Shown here piece by piece: positions 1 through 6,323 of a stretch of DNA of 6,441 nucleotides. The first letter of the stretch is position 1. Every line of letters starts with the position of its first letter. The position numbers and the translations under genes are program-made. The notes beneath the pieces are model-generated. The model ran no database searches, had not been told where the DNA came from, and saw only the letters and a list, made by a program, of their open reading frames with translations. Location of the stretch: the NCBI GenBank assembly GCA_938048505.1, contig CALIUX010000005.1, forward strand, positions 1 to 6,441, read 5' to 3'. This DNA comes from an uncultured Pseudomonadales bacterium. GTDB lineage: Bacteria > Pseudomonadota > Gammaproteobacteria > Pseudomonadales > Cellvibrionaceae.

Positions 1-93
1 TTTTTTGGTAAATTCCGCGCGCGCTTTTTAACGTGCGCATTATCTAATGCTATTGCAACAACCCACCAGTTTAAGATTGTTGTGAAAGCTTAA

Positions 94-292
94 CTAAACA
101 GACCCGTGTAGCTGGTATCACGGTGAGTGGTCGTTGAGGCAAGTGGTTCAGGCAGTACGCGCCTACACAATTCTCTATTTTTGAAGTAGCTACTTATTTA
201 AACAATTATTTTAATATGAATAGTTTAAGAGTAGCGAAAGTGAATAGAGAGCCTTGCATTCAAAGCCACGCAAAACCATTACAGGTATCGCA
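94..292 (+). promoter_or_regulatory. rpsA: Candidate rpsA 5' leader/promoter region (no gene seen in 1-292)
   Basis: No recognisable gene lies upstream of rpsA here. Frame 1 is open from the window edge to a stop at 91-93, but its 30 residues do not look like the end of cytidylate kinase (cmk), the usual gene before rpsA. The region shows a 5-bp stem CCGTG/CACGG (104-108 with 119-123), a 4-bp stem AGGC/GCCT (150-153 with 161-164), a perfect 12-bp palindrome AAGTAGCTACTT (184-195), an A/T-rich stretch (about 191-230) and a 5-bp stem TGAAT/ATTCA (241-245 with 258-262). TAATAT at 212-217 resembles a -10 box but has no good -35 partner. In enterobacteria, rpsA translation is known to depend on a structured leader with little Shine-Dalgarno sequence and to be repressed by S1 itself. 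A similar role here is inference. Confidence 0.35.
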
Positions 293-1978
293 ATGAGCGA
301 AAGCTTTGCAGAACTCTTTGAAGAAAGTTTACAGACCGTAGATATGATCCCCGGTTCTATCGTAACCGGTGTTGTTATCGACGTCGATTCAGACTGGGTC
401 ACTGTTCACGCAGGCCTTAAATCAGAAGGCGTTATTCCTTCTGAGCAGTTCTTGAATGAAGAAGGGAAGTTAACCCTTGAAATTGGCGACGAAGTGCAAG
501 TTGCTTTAGAAACCGTAGAAGATGGTTTCGGTGAGACTCGCCTATCTCGCGAAAAAGCCAAGCGCGCAGAAAGCTGGAAAGTACTTGAAGGTGCCCACGG
601 CGCTGAAGAAGTGGTTAAAGGTATTATTAACGGTAAAGTCAAAGGTGGCTTCACTGTTGACGTTGCGGGCATCCGCGCGTTCTTGCCAGGTTCATTGGTT
701 GATGTTCGTCCTGTTCGTGAGACGACTCACCTTGAAGGCAAAGAGCTTGAATTTAAAGTTATCAAGCTTGATCAAAAGCGTAATAACGTTGTTGTTTCGC
801 GTCGTGCAGTTATGGAGCAAGCTAACTCTCACGAGCGTGAGCAGTTATTGGCAACACTTCAAGAAGGTCAGTCGGTTAAAGGTATCGTTAAGAACCTTAC
901 TGATTACGGTGCCTTTGTTGACTTGGGCGGCGTAGATGGCTTACTGCATATCACTGATATGGCATGGAAGCGCATCAAGCATCCTGGTGAAATCGTTAAC
1001 GTTGGTGACGAAATCGACGTTAAAGTGCTTAAGTTTGATCGTGAACGCAACCGTGTTTCACTTGGTCTTAAGCAATTGGGTGAAGATCCATGGGCAGATA
1101 TCACTGGCCGTTACCCTGAAGGCGCCAAAGTTAAAGCGAAGATTACTAATCTTACTGACTACGGTTGTTTTGCAGAGATCGAAACCGGTGTTGAAGGCTT
1201 GGTTCACGTTTCAGAAATGGACTGGACTAACAAGAACATCCACCCCTCTAAAGTTGTCCAGTTAGGCGACGAAGTTGAAGTGATGATCTTGGATATCGAT
1301 GAAGAGCGTCGTCGTATCTCTCTTGGTATCAAGCAGTGTCAAGAAAACCCCTGGGATGCGTTCTCTAGCCAGTTTGCTAAAGGCGACAAGATCAGCGGTA
1401 AGATCAAGTCTATTACTGATTTCGGTATCTTCATCGGTCTTGATGGTGGTATTGATGGTTTGGTTCACTTGTCTGATATCTCTTGGAACGAAGCTGGCGA
1501 AGAAGCCGTGCGTAAGTTCAAGAAAGGTGATGAGCTTGAGACCGTTGTATTGGCTATCGACCCTGAGCGTGAGCGTATTTCACTTGGCGTTAAGCAGTTA
1601 GATGAAGATCCGTTCACTTCTTATGTTGCTCAGAACGACAAAGGCACTATCGTAACCGGTACTGTTAAAGAAGTTGATGCGAAAGCTGCCATCATCACCT
1701 TAGTGGATGATGTTGAAGGTACTTTGAAAGCGTCTGATATTAGCCGTGACAAGATCGAAGATGCGCGTAATGCGTTAAAAGAAGGCGATTCTGTTGAAGC
1801 TAAGATCACAAATGTTGATCGTAAAAACCGCGTTATCGTTTTATCTGTTAAAGCGAAAGACATGGCAGACGAGAAGCAAGCTGTTAAAGATCACAACAAA
1901 GCGTCTACTGATGCAACATCTTCTGCAACCACCATTGGTGACTTGATTAAAGCGCAAATCGAAAGCCAAGATAAGTAG
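293..1978 (+). CDS. rpsA: 30S ribosomal protein S1
   Basis: S1 is the large RNA-binding protein of the small ribosomal subunit; it captures and unfolds mRNA for translation initiation, especially on messages with weak Shine-Dalgarno sites. The product has 561 residues, close to the 557 of E. coli. Six S1 (OB-fold) repeats are visible, roughly at residues 20-86, 105-171, 192-260, 277-347, 364-434 and 451-520. Repeats 3-5 are the most alike, with the recurring pattern TDYG.F, DGL.H.SD and R.SLG.KQ. A Lys/Asp/Ser/Thr-rich tail ends in [10 protein letters not shown]. The ATG at 293 is chosen because [13 protein letters not shown] matches the family N-terminus; the frame stays open back to a TTG at 254, but those 13 residues have no counterpart in S1. 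Only a short AGG (283-285) precedes the ATG. The gene is monocistronic at its 3' side, where a strong terminator follows. Confidence 0.98.
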   Translation: MSESFAELFEESLQTVDMIPGSIVTGVVIDVDSDWVTVHAGLKSEGVIPSEQFLNEEGKLTLEIGDEVQVALETVEDGFGETRLSREKAKRAESWKVLEGAHGAEEVVKGIINGKVKGGFTVDVAGIRAFLPGSLVDVRPVRETTHLEGKELEFKVIKLDQKRNNVVVSRRAVMEQANSHEREQLLATLQEGQSVKGIVKNLTDYGAFVDLGGVDGLLHITDMAWKRIKHPGEIVNVGDEIDVKVLKFDRERNRVSLGLKQLGEDPWADITGRYPEGAKVKAKITNLTDYGCFAEIETGVEGLVHVSEMDWTNKNIHPSKVVQLGDEVEVMILDIDEERRRISLGIKQCQENPWDAFSSQFAKGDKISGKIKSITDFGIFIGLDGGIDGLVHLSDISWNEAGEEAVRKFKKGDELETVVLAIDPERERISLGVKQLDEDPFTSYVAQNDKGTIVTGTVKEVDAKAAIITLVDDVEGTLKASDISRDKIEDARNALKEGDSVEAKITNVDRKNRVIVLSVKAKDMADEKQAVKDHNKASTDATSSATTIGDLIKAQIESQDK

Positions 1979-2041
1979 TCGATGACTGATTTATCTATGC
2001 GGCAGGCTTGATTAAACAAGCTGTACCGTAGATTTGACTCT

Positions 2042-2074
2042 AAACCGCAAGTTCTTTGAGCTTGCGGTTTTTTT
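2042..2074 (+). terminator. Intrinsic terminator of rpsA
   Basis: A near-perfect inverted repeat, AAACCGCAAGTTC (2042-2054) with GAGCTTGCGGTTT (2058-2070), has one G-T wobble and a TTT loop. An unbroken run of seven T follows (2068-2074, partly inside the stem). The position, 64 bases after the rpsA stop, makes it the end of the rpsA transcript and separates it from dbpA. A weaker 5-bp hairpin, GCTTG/CAAGC (2006-2010 with 2017-2021), lies before it without a T run. Confidence 0.93.
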
Positions 2075-2146
2075 ATGCGTCAATTTTAGCATCGCTTTTT
2101 GGGTGAAGGCCGTTGAAGCAATCTTTTTAAATTAAGCTGATGATCA

Positions 2147-2200
2147 AGCCGTATTTTTACCGCAATGAGAGGTAGAATGGTGGTTTATCTTACGGCTAGG
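2147..2200 (+). promoter_or_regulatory. dbpA: Possible dbpA leader hairpin and weak translation start site
   Basis: AGCCGTA (2147-2153) pairs perfectly with TACGGCT (2191-2197). Inside it, ACCGC (2159-2163) can pair with GTGGT (2180-2184) using one wobble. The right arm ends at the only Shine-Dalgarno-like stretch before dbpA, TAGG (2197-2200), four bases from the ATG. If the RNA starts upstream of 2147, folding could affect translation start. A competing reading is that TAGAAT (2173-2178) is a -10 box, which would leave the hairpin out of the transcript; no convincing -35 accompanies it. Both are inference from sequence alone. Confidence 0.25.
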
Positions 2201-2204
2201 CTTT

Positions 2205-3617
2205 ATGTCATCCTCTTCTTTTTCTTCTTTACCTTTACGTCCCGAACTATTGACCCGCTTAGACTCACTGGGCTTTTCTTCTATGACACCCATTCAAGAG
2301 CAGAGCTTGCCGAGTGTTTTGGGTGGGACTGATGTTATTGCGCAAGGTCAAACCGGCTCGGGCAAAACAGCCGCCTTTGCTTTGGGTTTGTTAAATAAAG
2401 TGCATGCTGATACGTCTGCTGTTCAAGCGTTAGTGTTGTGCCCAACACGCGAGCTGGCCGAGCAAGTGACGCAAGCGATTCGCCAATTGGCCGTCAATAT
2501 TCCGAATATCAAGATAATAACATTATGCGGCGGTTCACCCGTTAAGCGCCAAGCCGAAGCCCTTTCAAATGGTATGCATATTGTCGTGGGAACGCCCGGG
2601 CGAATCCAAGATCATTTAGATCGCGAGTTTTTGTCTTTGGGTGCGCTCAATATGCTTGTGCTTGATGAAGCTGACCGCATGTTAGATATGGGCTTTCAAA
2701 AAGAGCTTGATGCGATTATGTCGCAAGCGCCCAGTGATCGACAAACGCTCCTCTTCAGTGCGACATACCCTGCAGCCATAGAAGCTATTGCCAGCAAAGT
2801 CATGCGCAATGCAAAGCATATTGCCATTGAGCCAGAAGCTGCTGAGCTCTCGATCGAAGTGGCATGCTTTGAAGTCAATGCTGACCGACAGCGCCTAGAG
2901 GCTATGCGGCTTTTATTGCTGAATGAATATTCTGCATGCAGTTCTCAGGAGGATGGTGATCACTCACCCCAGGCCATCGTTTTTTGTAATACGCGCGATC
3001 AAGTGAAGAAGGTGGTCGCGTATTTACGTCAATATCAATTCAGCGTTGCGGCTTTACAAGGCGATATGGATCAAAAAGAGCGGGATCAAGCATTGGTACG
3101 TTTTGCTAATGGTAGCTTGCTTATCTTGGTTGCAACGGACATCGCGGCAAGAGGGCTCGATGTTAAATCATTGGATTTAGTGATTAATTATGATCTCCCT
3201 AAAGATCCCGATACCTATACTCATCGCATTGGTCGCACAGGGCGTGCAGGCGAGTCGGGTAAGGCGTATTCACTTTATAGCCGCGATGAAATCTTTCGCT
3301 TAGAGGCCATTTATGATGCGATACCTTCTCAGCGCTTACCGGCTAAGTCACTCTTATCACAGCCGCCCATTCAGGCAAATAAAGTGACTTTGCGTGTAGG
3401 TGGGGGCCGAAAGCACAAGTTGCGCCCAGGTGATTTTGTTGGTGCGCTGACAAAAGGCGAAGGCATTACAGGCGATCAGTTGGGTAAAATACAAGTGATG
3501 GATCAATGGGCTTATGTTGCGGTCGAATCGAGCATCGCTAAGGTAGCAGCCAGTAAAATCAGCTCAGGGAAAATTAAGGGTAAGTCATTCCGATGCCATC
3601 TTTTGATCGATGAATAA
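2205..3617 (+). CDS. dbpA: ATP-dependent RNA helicase DbpA (DEAD-box)
   Basis: DbpA is a DEAD-box ATPase that acts in late assembly of the 50S subunit; its C-terminal domain binds hairpin 92 of 23S rRNA. The 470-residue product has all helicase motifs in order: Q motif (MTPIQ, 27-31), motif I GQTGSGKT (48-55, Lys54), Ia PTRELA (80-85), GG (109-110), Ib TPGR (130-133), DEAD (154-157), SAT (185-187), VFCNT (259-263), ATDIAARGLD (310-319) and HRIGRTGRAG (340-349). The C-terminal RNA-binding domain (about 396-468) carries the DbpA signatures LRPGDFVGALT, LGKIQV and GKIKGK, which separate it from RhlE, SrmB or CsdA. A short insertion (about 242-256, rich in Ser, Asp and Glu) lies in the linker between the two RecA-like domains when compared with E. 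coli. The ATG at 2205 fits the family N-terminus, and its Shine-Dalgarno site is poor. No terminator follows; cobO begins 59 bases later. Confidence 0.95.
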   Translation: MSSSSFSSLPLRPELLTRLDSLGFSSMTPIQEQSLPSVLGGTDVIAQGQTGSGKTAAFALGLLNKVHADTSAVQALVLCPTRELAEQVTQAIRQLAVNIPNIKIITLCGGSPVKRQAEALSNGMHIVVGTPGRIQDHLDREFLSLGALNMLVLDEADRMLDMGFQKELDAIMSQAPSDRQTLLFSATYPAAIEAIASKVMRNAKHIAIEPEAAELSIEVACFEVNADRQRLEAMRLLLLNEYSACSSQEDGDHSPQAIVFCNTRDQVKKVVAYLRQYQFSVAALQGDMDQKERDQALVRFANGSLLILVATDIAARGLDVKSLDLVINYDLPKDPDTYTHRIGRTGRAGESGKAYSLYSRDEIFRLEAIYDAIPSQRLPAKSLLSQPPIQANKVTLRVGGGRKHKLRPGDFVGALTKGEGITGDQLGKIQVMDQWAYVAVESSIAKVAASKISSGKIKGKSFRCHLLIDE

Positions 3618-3633
3618 AGAAGAATGATATAAA
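3603..3633 (+). promoter_or_regulatory. Weak candidate promoter for the cob genes
   Basis: TTGATC (3603-3608, four of six bases of the -35 consensus) lies 19 bases before TATAAA (3628-3633, five of six of the -10 consensus). It overlaps the last codons of dbpA and would start RNA about 35-40 bases before cobO. The spacer is longer than ideal, so this is only a candidate. The alternative is read-through from dbpA. The 59-base gap has no cobalamin riboswitch: it is far too short, and no B12-box-like element is seen. Confidence 0.2.
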
Positions 3634-3676
3634 GCGACGTAATGTCCTGATCCAAGAAGAAAAGATAGGCAATAAC

Positions 3677-4303
3677 ATGGTTGATCAACAGCATAATGCT
3701 GAACAGAAAAAAAACGCTAAGCACAAAGCGTCAATGGAAAAACAAAAAGCCAAGGTTGATGCCAAAATAGAAGCGGCTAGCACTGAGCGAGGCGTTGCAG
3801 TTTTATTAACCGGTAATGGCAAAGGCAAAAGTAGCAGCGCATTTGGTATGGTCTTGAGAGCGCTCGGCTATGGGCAGAAAGTTGCTGTAATTCAATTTAT
3901 AAAAGGCGAGCAGCTTTCGGGCGAAGAGATCTACCTGAAGGAATATGGCCCCGAGGTTGAGCTTTATCAAATGGGCACAGGCTTTACGTGGGACACTCAG
4001 GATCGATCTGGTGATACTGCTGCGGCTGAAAAAACGTGGGCCGTTGCAGAAAAGGCACTCTCAAATGACGCGTTGGATTTGGTGGTGCTCGATGAGCTGA
4101 CTTATATGCTGGCATATAAGTATCTTGATGAAAGCACTATTTTAAATGCATTACGCAATCGTCCTATTGAGCAGAGCGTTGTTGTGACTGGCCGAGGCGG
4201 CGGTTCGGCATTACAAGATGTAATGGATACGGTATCAGAAGTTAAAGATATTAAGCATGCTTATACGAGTGGTATTAAGGCGCGAAAAGGAGTTGACTAT
4301 TAA
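3677..4303 (+). CDS. cobO: Cob(I)yrinic acid a,c-diamide adenosyltransferase (BtuR/CobA family)
   Basis: The enzyme transfers the 5'-deoxyadenosyl group of ATP to the cobalt of reduced corrinoids, giving the coenzyme form of the B12 ring. It is cytosolic and serves both de novo synthesis and salvage. The 208-residue protein matches the BtuR/CobO family along its length: a P-loop variant GNGKGKSS (46-53, where E. coli has TT at the end), VIQFIKG (71-77), TGFTWDTQ (101-108), VVLDELTYM (136-144), TGRGG (171-175) and a terminal GVDY. The first 37 or so residues are charged (Lys, Glu, Gln), somewhat longer than in E. coli BtuR (196 residues). The ATG at 3677 has TAGG (3666-3669) seven bases before it. 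The stop TAA shares its last A with the cobT ATG, which indicates translational coupling. It is unrelated to the PduO and EutT types of adenosyltransferase. Confidence 0.95.
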   Translation: MVDQQHNAEQKKNAKHKASMEKQKAKVDAKIEAASTERGVAVLLTGNGKGKSSSAFGMVLRALGYGQKVAVIQFIKGEQLSGEEIYLKEYGPEVELYQMGTGFTWDTQDRSGDTAAAEKTWAVAEKALSNDALDLVVLDELTYMLAYKYLDESTILNALRNRPIEQSVVVTGRGGGSALQDVMDTVSEVKDIKHAYTSGIKARKGVDY

Positions 4304-4305
4304 TG
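4287..4305 (+). promoter_or_regulatory. cobT: Shine-Dalgarno site and TAATG stop/start overlap of cobO-cobT
   Basis: AAGGAG (4287-4292) inside the last codons of cobO stands ten bases before the cobT ATG. The cobO stop TAA (4301-4303) and the cobT start ATG (4303-4305) share one A. This is the clearest ribosome-binding site in the window and implies coupled translation of the two genes. Confidence 0.8.
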
Positions 4306-5373
4306 GCTCTTATTCAGGATGTGGTAATCGAGCCGTTTGATTCATCACTACGGGAAAAGCTCCAGCATAAGTTAGATCATAAAACGAAACCGCAGGGCTC
4401 GCTGGGTAGATTAGAAGAGGTTGCCAAACAATTAGGGTTGATTCAGGGTACTCAAACACCGCAAATCAAAAAACCTGTGATTTATATTTTTGCCGGTGAC
4501 CACGGTGTCTGTGATGAGGGTGTGAGTGCTTACCCACAAGCCGTCACGGCCCAGATGGTGCAAAATTTTATCGCAGGTGGTGCGGCAATTAGTGTTTTAG
4601 CCGCACAGCATCAGCTTGAATTTTTTGTGGTCGATGCGGGTGTTAAAGGTGAATTGCCGAGCGACTGCCTTAAAAGTTCTGCTTTTATTTCACGTAAAGT
4701 GGTTCAGGGTACAGCTAATTTTGCACTTCAAAAAGCGATGACCAGCCAGCAAACGCAAGAGGCAGTAGATGCGGGCGCAGATTTAATTAGGCAGTCTGTC
4801 AGCCAAGGCTCAAATACCGTTATTTTAGGTGAGATGGGTATTGGTAATACCACATCGGCTTCCGCAATTATGCACTGTATTACGGGTATTCCAATTCGTG
4901 AGTGTGTGGGTGCTGGCACAGGCTTAAGTTCTGAGGGTGTCGAACAAAAAACCTCTGTTATCGCGCGCGCCGTCGCGCGCCATCAAGACGCTATTAAGAC
5001 ACCATTTGATATTTTGGCTGCATTGGGCGGGGCTGAGATAGCGATGATGGTCGGTGCTTACTTAGCGGCTGCGGCTGCACGTGTAGTGATATTAGTGGAT
5101 GGCTTTATTGCATCGGCTGCACTGGCCGTAGCGCATCGCATCAATCCGTTAGTGCTGGAATATTGTATTTTTTCCCATGGCTCTGCTGAATTGGGTCATG
5201 CGGGCTTGCTTAATTACTTCAAAAGAGAGCCGTTATTGTCATTATCTCTTCGGTTAGGGGAGGGAAGTGGTGCCGCTTTGGCTTATCCGCTGGTACAATC
5301 CGCAGCTTTGATTTTAAGTGACATGGCGTCCTTTGAAGAGGCCTCGGTTAGTGGTAAAGAGGTTTCAGGGTAG
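4303..5373 (+). CDS. cobT: Nicotinate-nucleotide--dimethylbenzimidazole phosphoribosyltransferase
   Basis: CobT transfers the phosphoribosyl group of nicotinate mononucleotide to 5,6-dimethylbenzimidazole, giving alpha-ribazole 5'-phosphate, the lower-ligand nucleotide of cobalamin. The 356-residue length equals the usual family size. Signatures in order: TKPQGSLGRLE (28-38), FAGDHGV (63-69), YPQAVTAQMVQNF (77-89), GGAAI (92-96), GEMGIGNTT (176-184), GAGTG (203-207), DGFIASAAL (266-274), FSHGSAELGH (290-299) and LRLGEGSGA (316-324). Glu320 in the last motif corresponds to the catalytic Glu317 of Salmonella CobT, so the enzyme looks active. It ends in the family-typical MASFEEA. It is coupled to cobO upstream and followed by cobS after 24 bases. 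A GC-alternating stretch at 4961-4980 merely codes for Ala/Arg residues. The name should not be confused with the unrelated CobT subunit of cobaltochelatase. Confidence 0.97.
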   Translation: MALIQDVVIEPFDSSLREKLQHKLDHKTKPQGSLGRLEEVAKQLGLIQGTQTPQIKKPVIYIFAGDHGVCDEGVSAYPQAVTAQMVQNFIAGGAAISVLAAQHQLEFFVVDAGVKGELPSDCLKSSAFISRKVVQGTANFALQKAMTSQQTQEAVDAGADLIRQSVSQGSNTVILGEMGIGNTTSASAIMHCITGIPIRECVGAGTGLSSEGVEQKTSVIARAVARHQDAIKTPFDILAALGGAEIAMMVGAYLAAAAARVVILVDGFIASAALAVAHRINPLVLEYCIFSHGSAELGHAGLLNYFKREPLLSLSLRLGEGSGAALAYPLVQSAALILSDMASFEEASVSGKEVSG

Positions 5374-5397
5374 TCACAATTAGATGCTGAGAGATTC

Positions 5398-6240
5398 ATG
5401 AGAAAATTATTGCCTGCATTATGTGTTTTTTTGAGTTGTATGCGGAATAGACTAAGAAAGTTTGGTGTGCTGTTTTTTAATGCATCAGTCTTTTTAACAC
5501 GTTTGCCTGCGCCATCATGGGTGCCTTTTCATACCCGCTTGCTGCAACTTTCTGCCTTGCACTTTCCTTTGGTCGGTGTGGTTGTTGGTTTAATGATGAC
5601 GGCATGCTTGTTGTTTTTGTCGTTGTTCTTCCCTATTGATCTTGCGGTAGTGTTGATGATCTGCCTGGGTATTCTCTTAACAGGGGCTTTTCACGAAGAC
5701 GGTTGGGCTGATAGCTGTGATGCACTAGGAGGTGGTTACGATAAAGAAAACGTTCTGCGCATAATGAAAGACTCACGATTAGGTTCATATGGTGCAATTG
5801 GCTTGATTGGTCTGTTGGCCATCAAAGCGTTAGCGTTAATAACACTTGCTGAAGATCTTGTATTGGTGTGTGTTACGCTGGTATTTGCTCAGGGTGCGAG
5901 CCGCTGGTTTGCGTTGACGGTGATATCTCGGCTAACGTACGTGCGTGATGCATCAGGTAAAGCAAAAGCATTGGCGCACAGGGTGGGTTTCCGCAATCTG
6001 TGCTTGGCGGCTATACCGCTTGTTCTATCTGGCCTATTCGCGATTATATTCAGTGACCTGACTTTACCGGTTTTGATCTTGGTAATGTTGTTTGCCTATG
6101 GTTCAGTATTGTTATTTTCTAGGCAGCTAAAACGCTCTATTGGCGGCTATACCGGTGATGGCTTAGGTGCAGTACAGCAATTATCAGAAGTGATGTTGTA
6201 TTTAGGTGTTTTGATTGTGTTACGCCTTTTTAGTGCTTAA
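5398..6240 (+). CDS. cobS: Adenosylcobinamide-GDP ribazoletransferase (cobalamin synthase)
   Basis: CobS (called CobV in Pseudomonas) joins adenosylcobinamide-GDP to alpha-ribazole phosphate in the inner membrane, giving adenosylcobalamin 5'-phosphate. The 280-residue protein is hydrophobic, with about seven likely membrane segments (near 52-75, 83-97, 133-150, 152-165, 203-219, 222-240 and 264-278). Family motifs are clear: FLTRLPAP (32-39), the acidic signature FHEDGWADSCDALGG (98-112), IMKDSRLGSYG (122-132) and LKRSIGGYTGDGLGA (244-258). It is longer at the N-terminus than E. coli CobS (247 residues). The start is uncertain: ATG at 5398 has GAGAG (5389-5393) close before it, while ATG at 5440 (residue 15) would bring the protein nearer the usual length but has a weaker site. 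The extra 14 residues resemble a short signal sequence, though the Cys14 context is a poor lipobox. Confidence 0.95.
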   Translation: MRKLLPALCVFLSCMRNRLRKFGVLFFNASVFLTRLPAPSWVPFHTRLLQLSALHFPLVGVVVGLMMTACLLFLSLFFPIDLAVVLMICLGILLTGAFHEDGWADSCDALGGGYDKENVLRIMKDSRLGSYGAIGLIGLLAIKALALITLAEDLVLVCVTLVFAQGASRWFALTVISRLTYVRDASGKAKALAHRVGFRNLCLAAIPLVLSGLFAIIFSDLTLPVLILVMLFAYGSVLLFSRQLKRSIGGYTGDGLGAVQQLSEVMLYLGVLIVLRLFSA

Positions 6241-6248
6241 ATTTTAGG

Positions 6249-6287
6249 TTCGCCCTACTATTCGCCCTACTATTAGCTTCACCCTAC
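6249..6287 (+). repeat. Short direct repeat between cobS and cobC
   Basis: TTCGCCCTACTA occurs twice back to back (6249-6260 and 6261-6272), and a third, altered copy TTCACCCTAC follows at 6278-6287 after five bases. The third copy can also form a small stem: TTCACCCT (6278-6285) with AGGG.TGAA (6291-6299, one bulged C). No T run follows on either strand, so it does not look like a terminator. Replication slippage is a sufficient explanation. Confidence 0.75.
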
Positions 6288-6323
6288 AAAAGGGCTGAAA
6301 AAAGAGCGCTTTAGGTTTGCTTT

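Noticed and set aside
15..38. GC-rich hairpin at the window start (GCGCGC 19-24 with GTGCGC 33-38) as a terminator of an upstream gene
   Set aside because: Its T run lies in the loop rather than after the stem, and the bases that follow are not T-rich.
1..93. Open frame at the window edge that could be the end of an upstream gene such as cmk
   Set aside because: The 30 residues show no similarity I can recognise to cytidylate kinase or another family, and a short open stretch is expected by chance.
254..292. Upstream TTG start for rpsA adding 13 residues
   Set aside because: The added residues have no counterpart in S1 proteins, while the ATG at 293 gives the family N-terminus [13 protein letters not shown].
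522..1601. Alternative-frame open stretches on both strands inside rpsA (such as 522-935, 936-1265 and 1299-1601)
   Set aside because: They lie in shadow frames of a strongly supported, highly conserved gene and show no family motifs of their own.
3512..3724. Hydrophobic 70-residue open frame on the minus strand across the dbpA-cobO junction
   Set aside because: It overlaps the ends of two clear genes. Its Leu/Ile/Phe richness is explained by the complement of Lys/Glu-rich, A-rich coding sequence on the + strand.
4961..4980. GC-alternating repeat (TCGCGCGC twice) in cobT as a possible regulatory or repeat element
   Set aside because: It lies inside the conserved coding frame and is accounted for by Ala/Arg codons.
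6278..6299. Hairpin after cobS as a terminator
   Set aside because: The stem is short with a bulge and there is no T run on either strand; the cluster continues with cobC.
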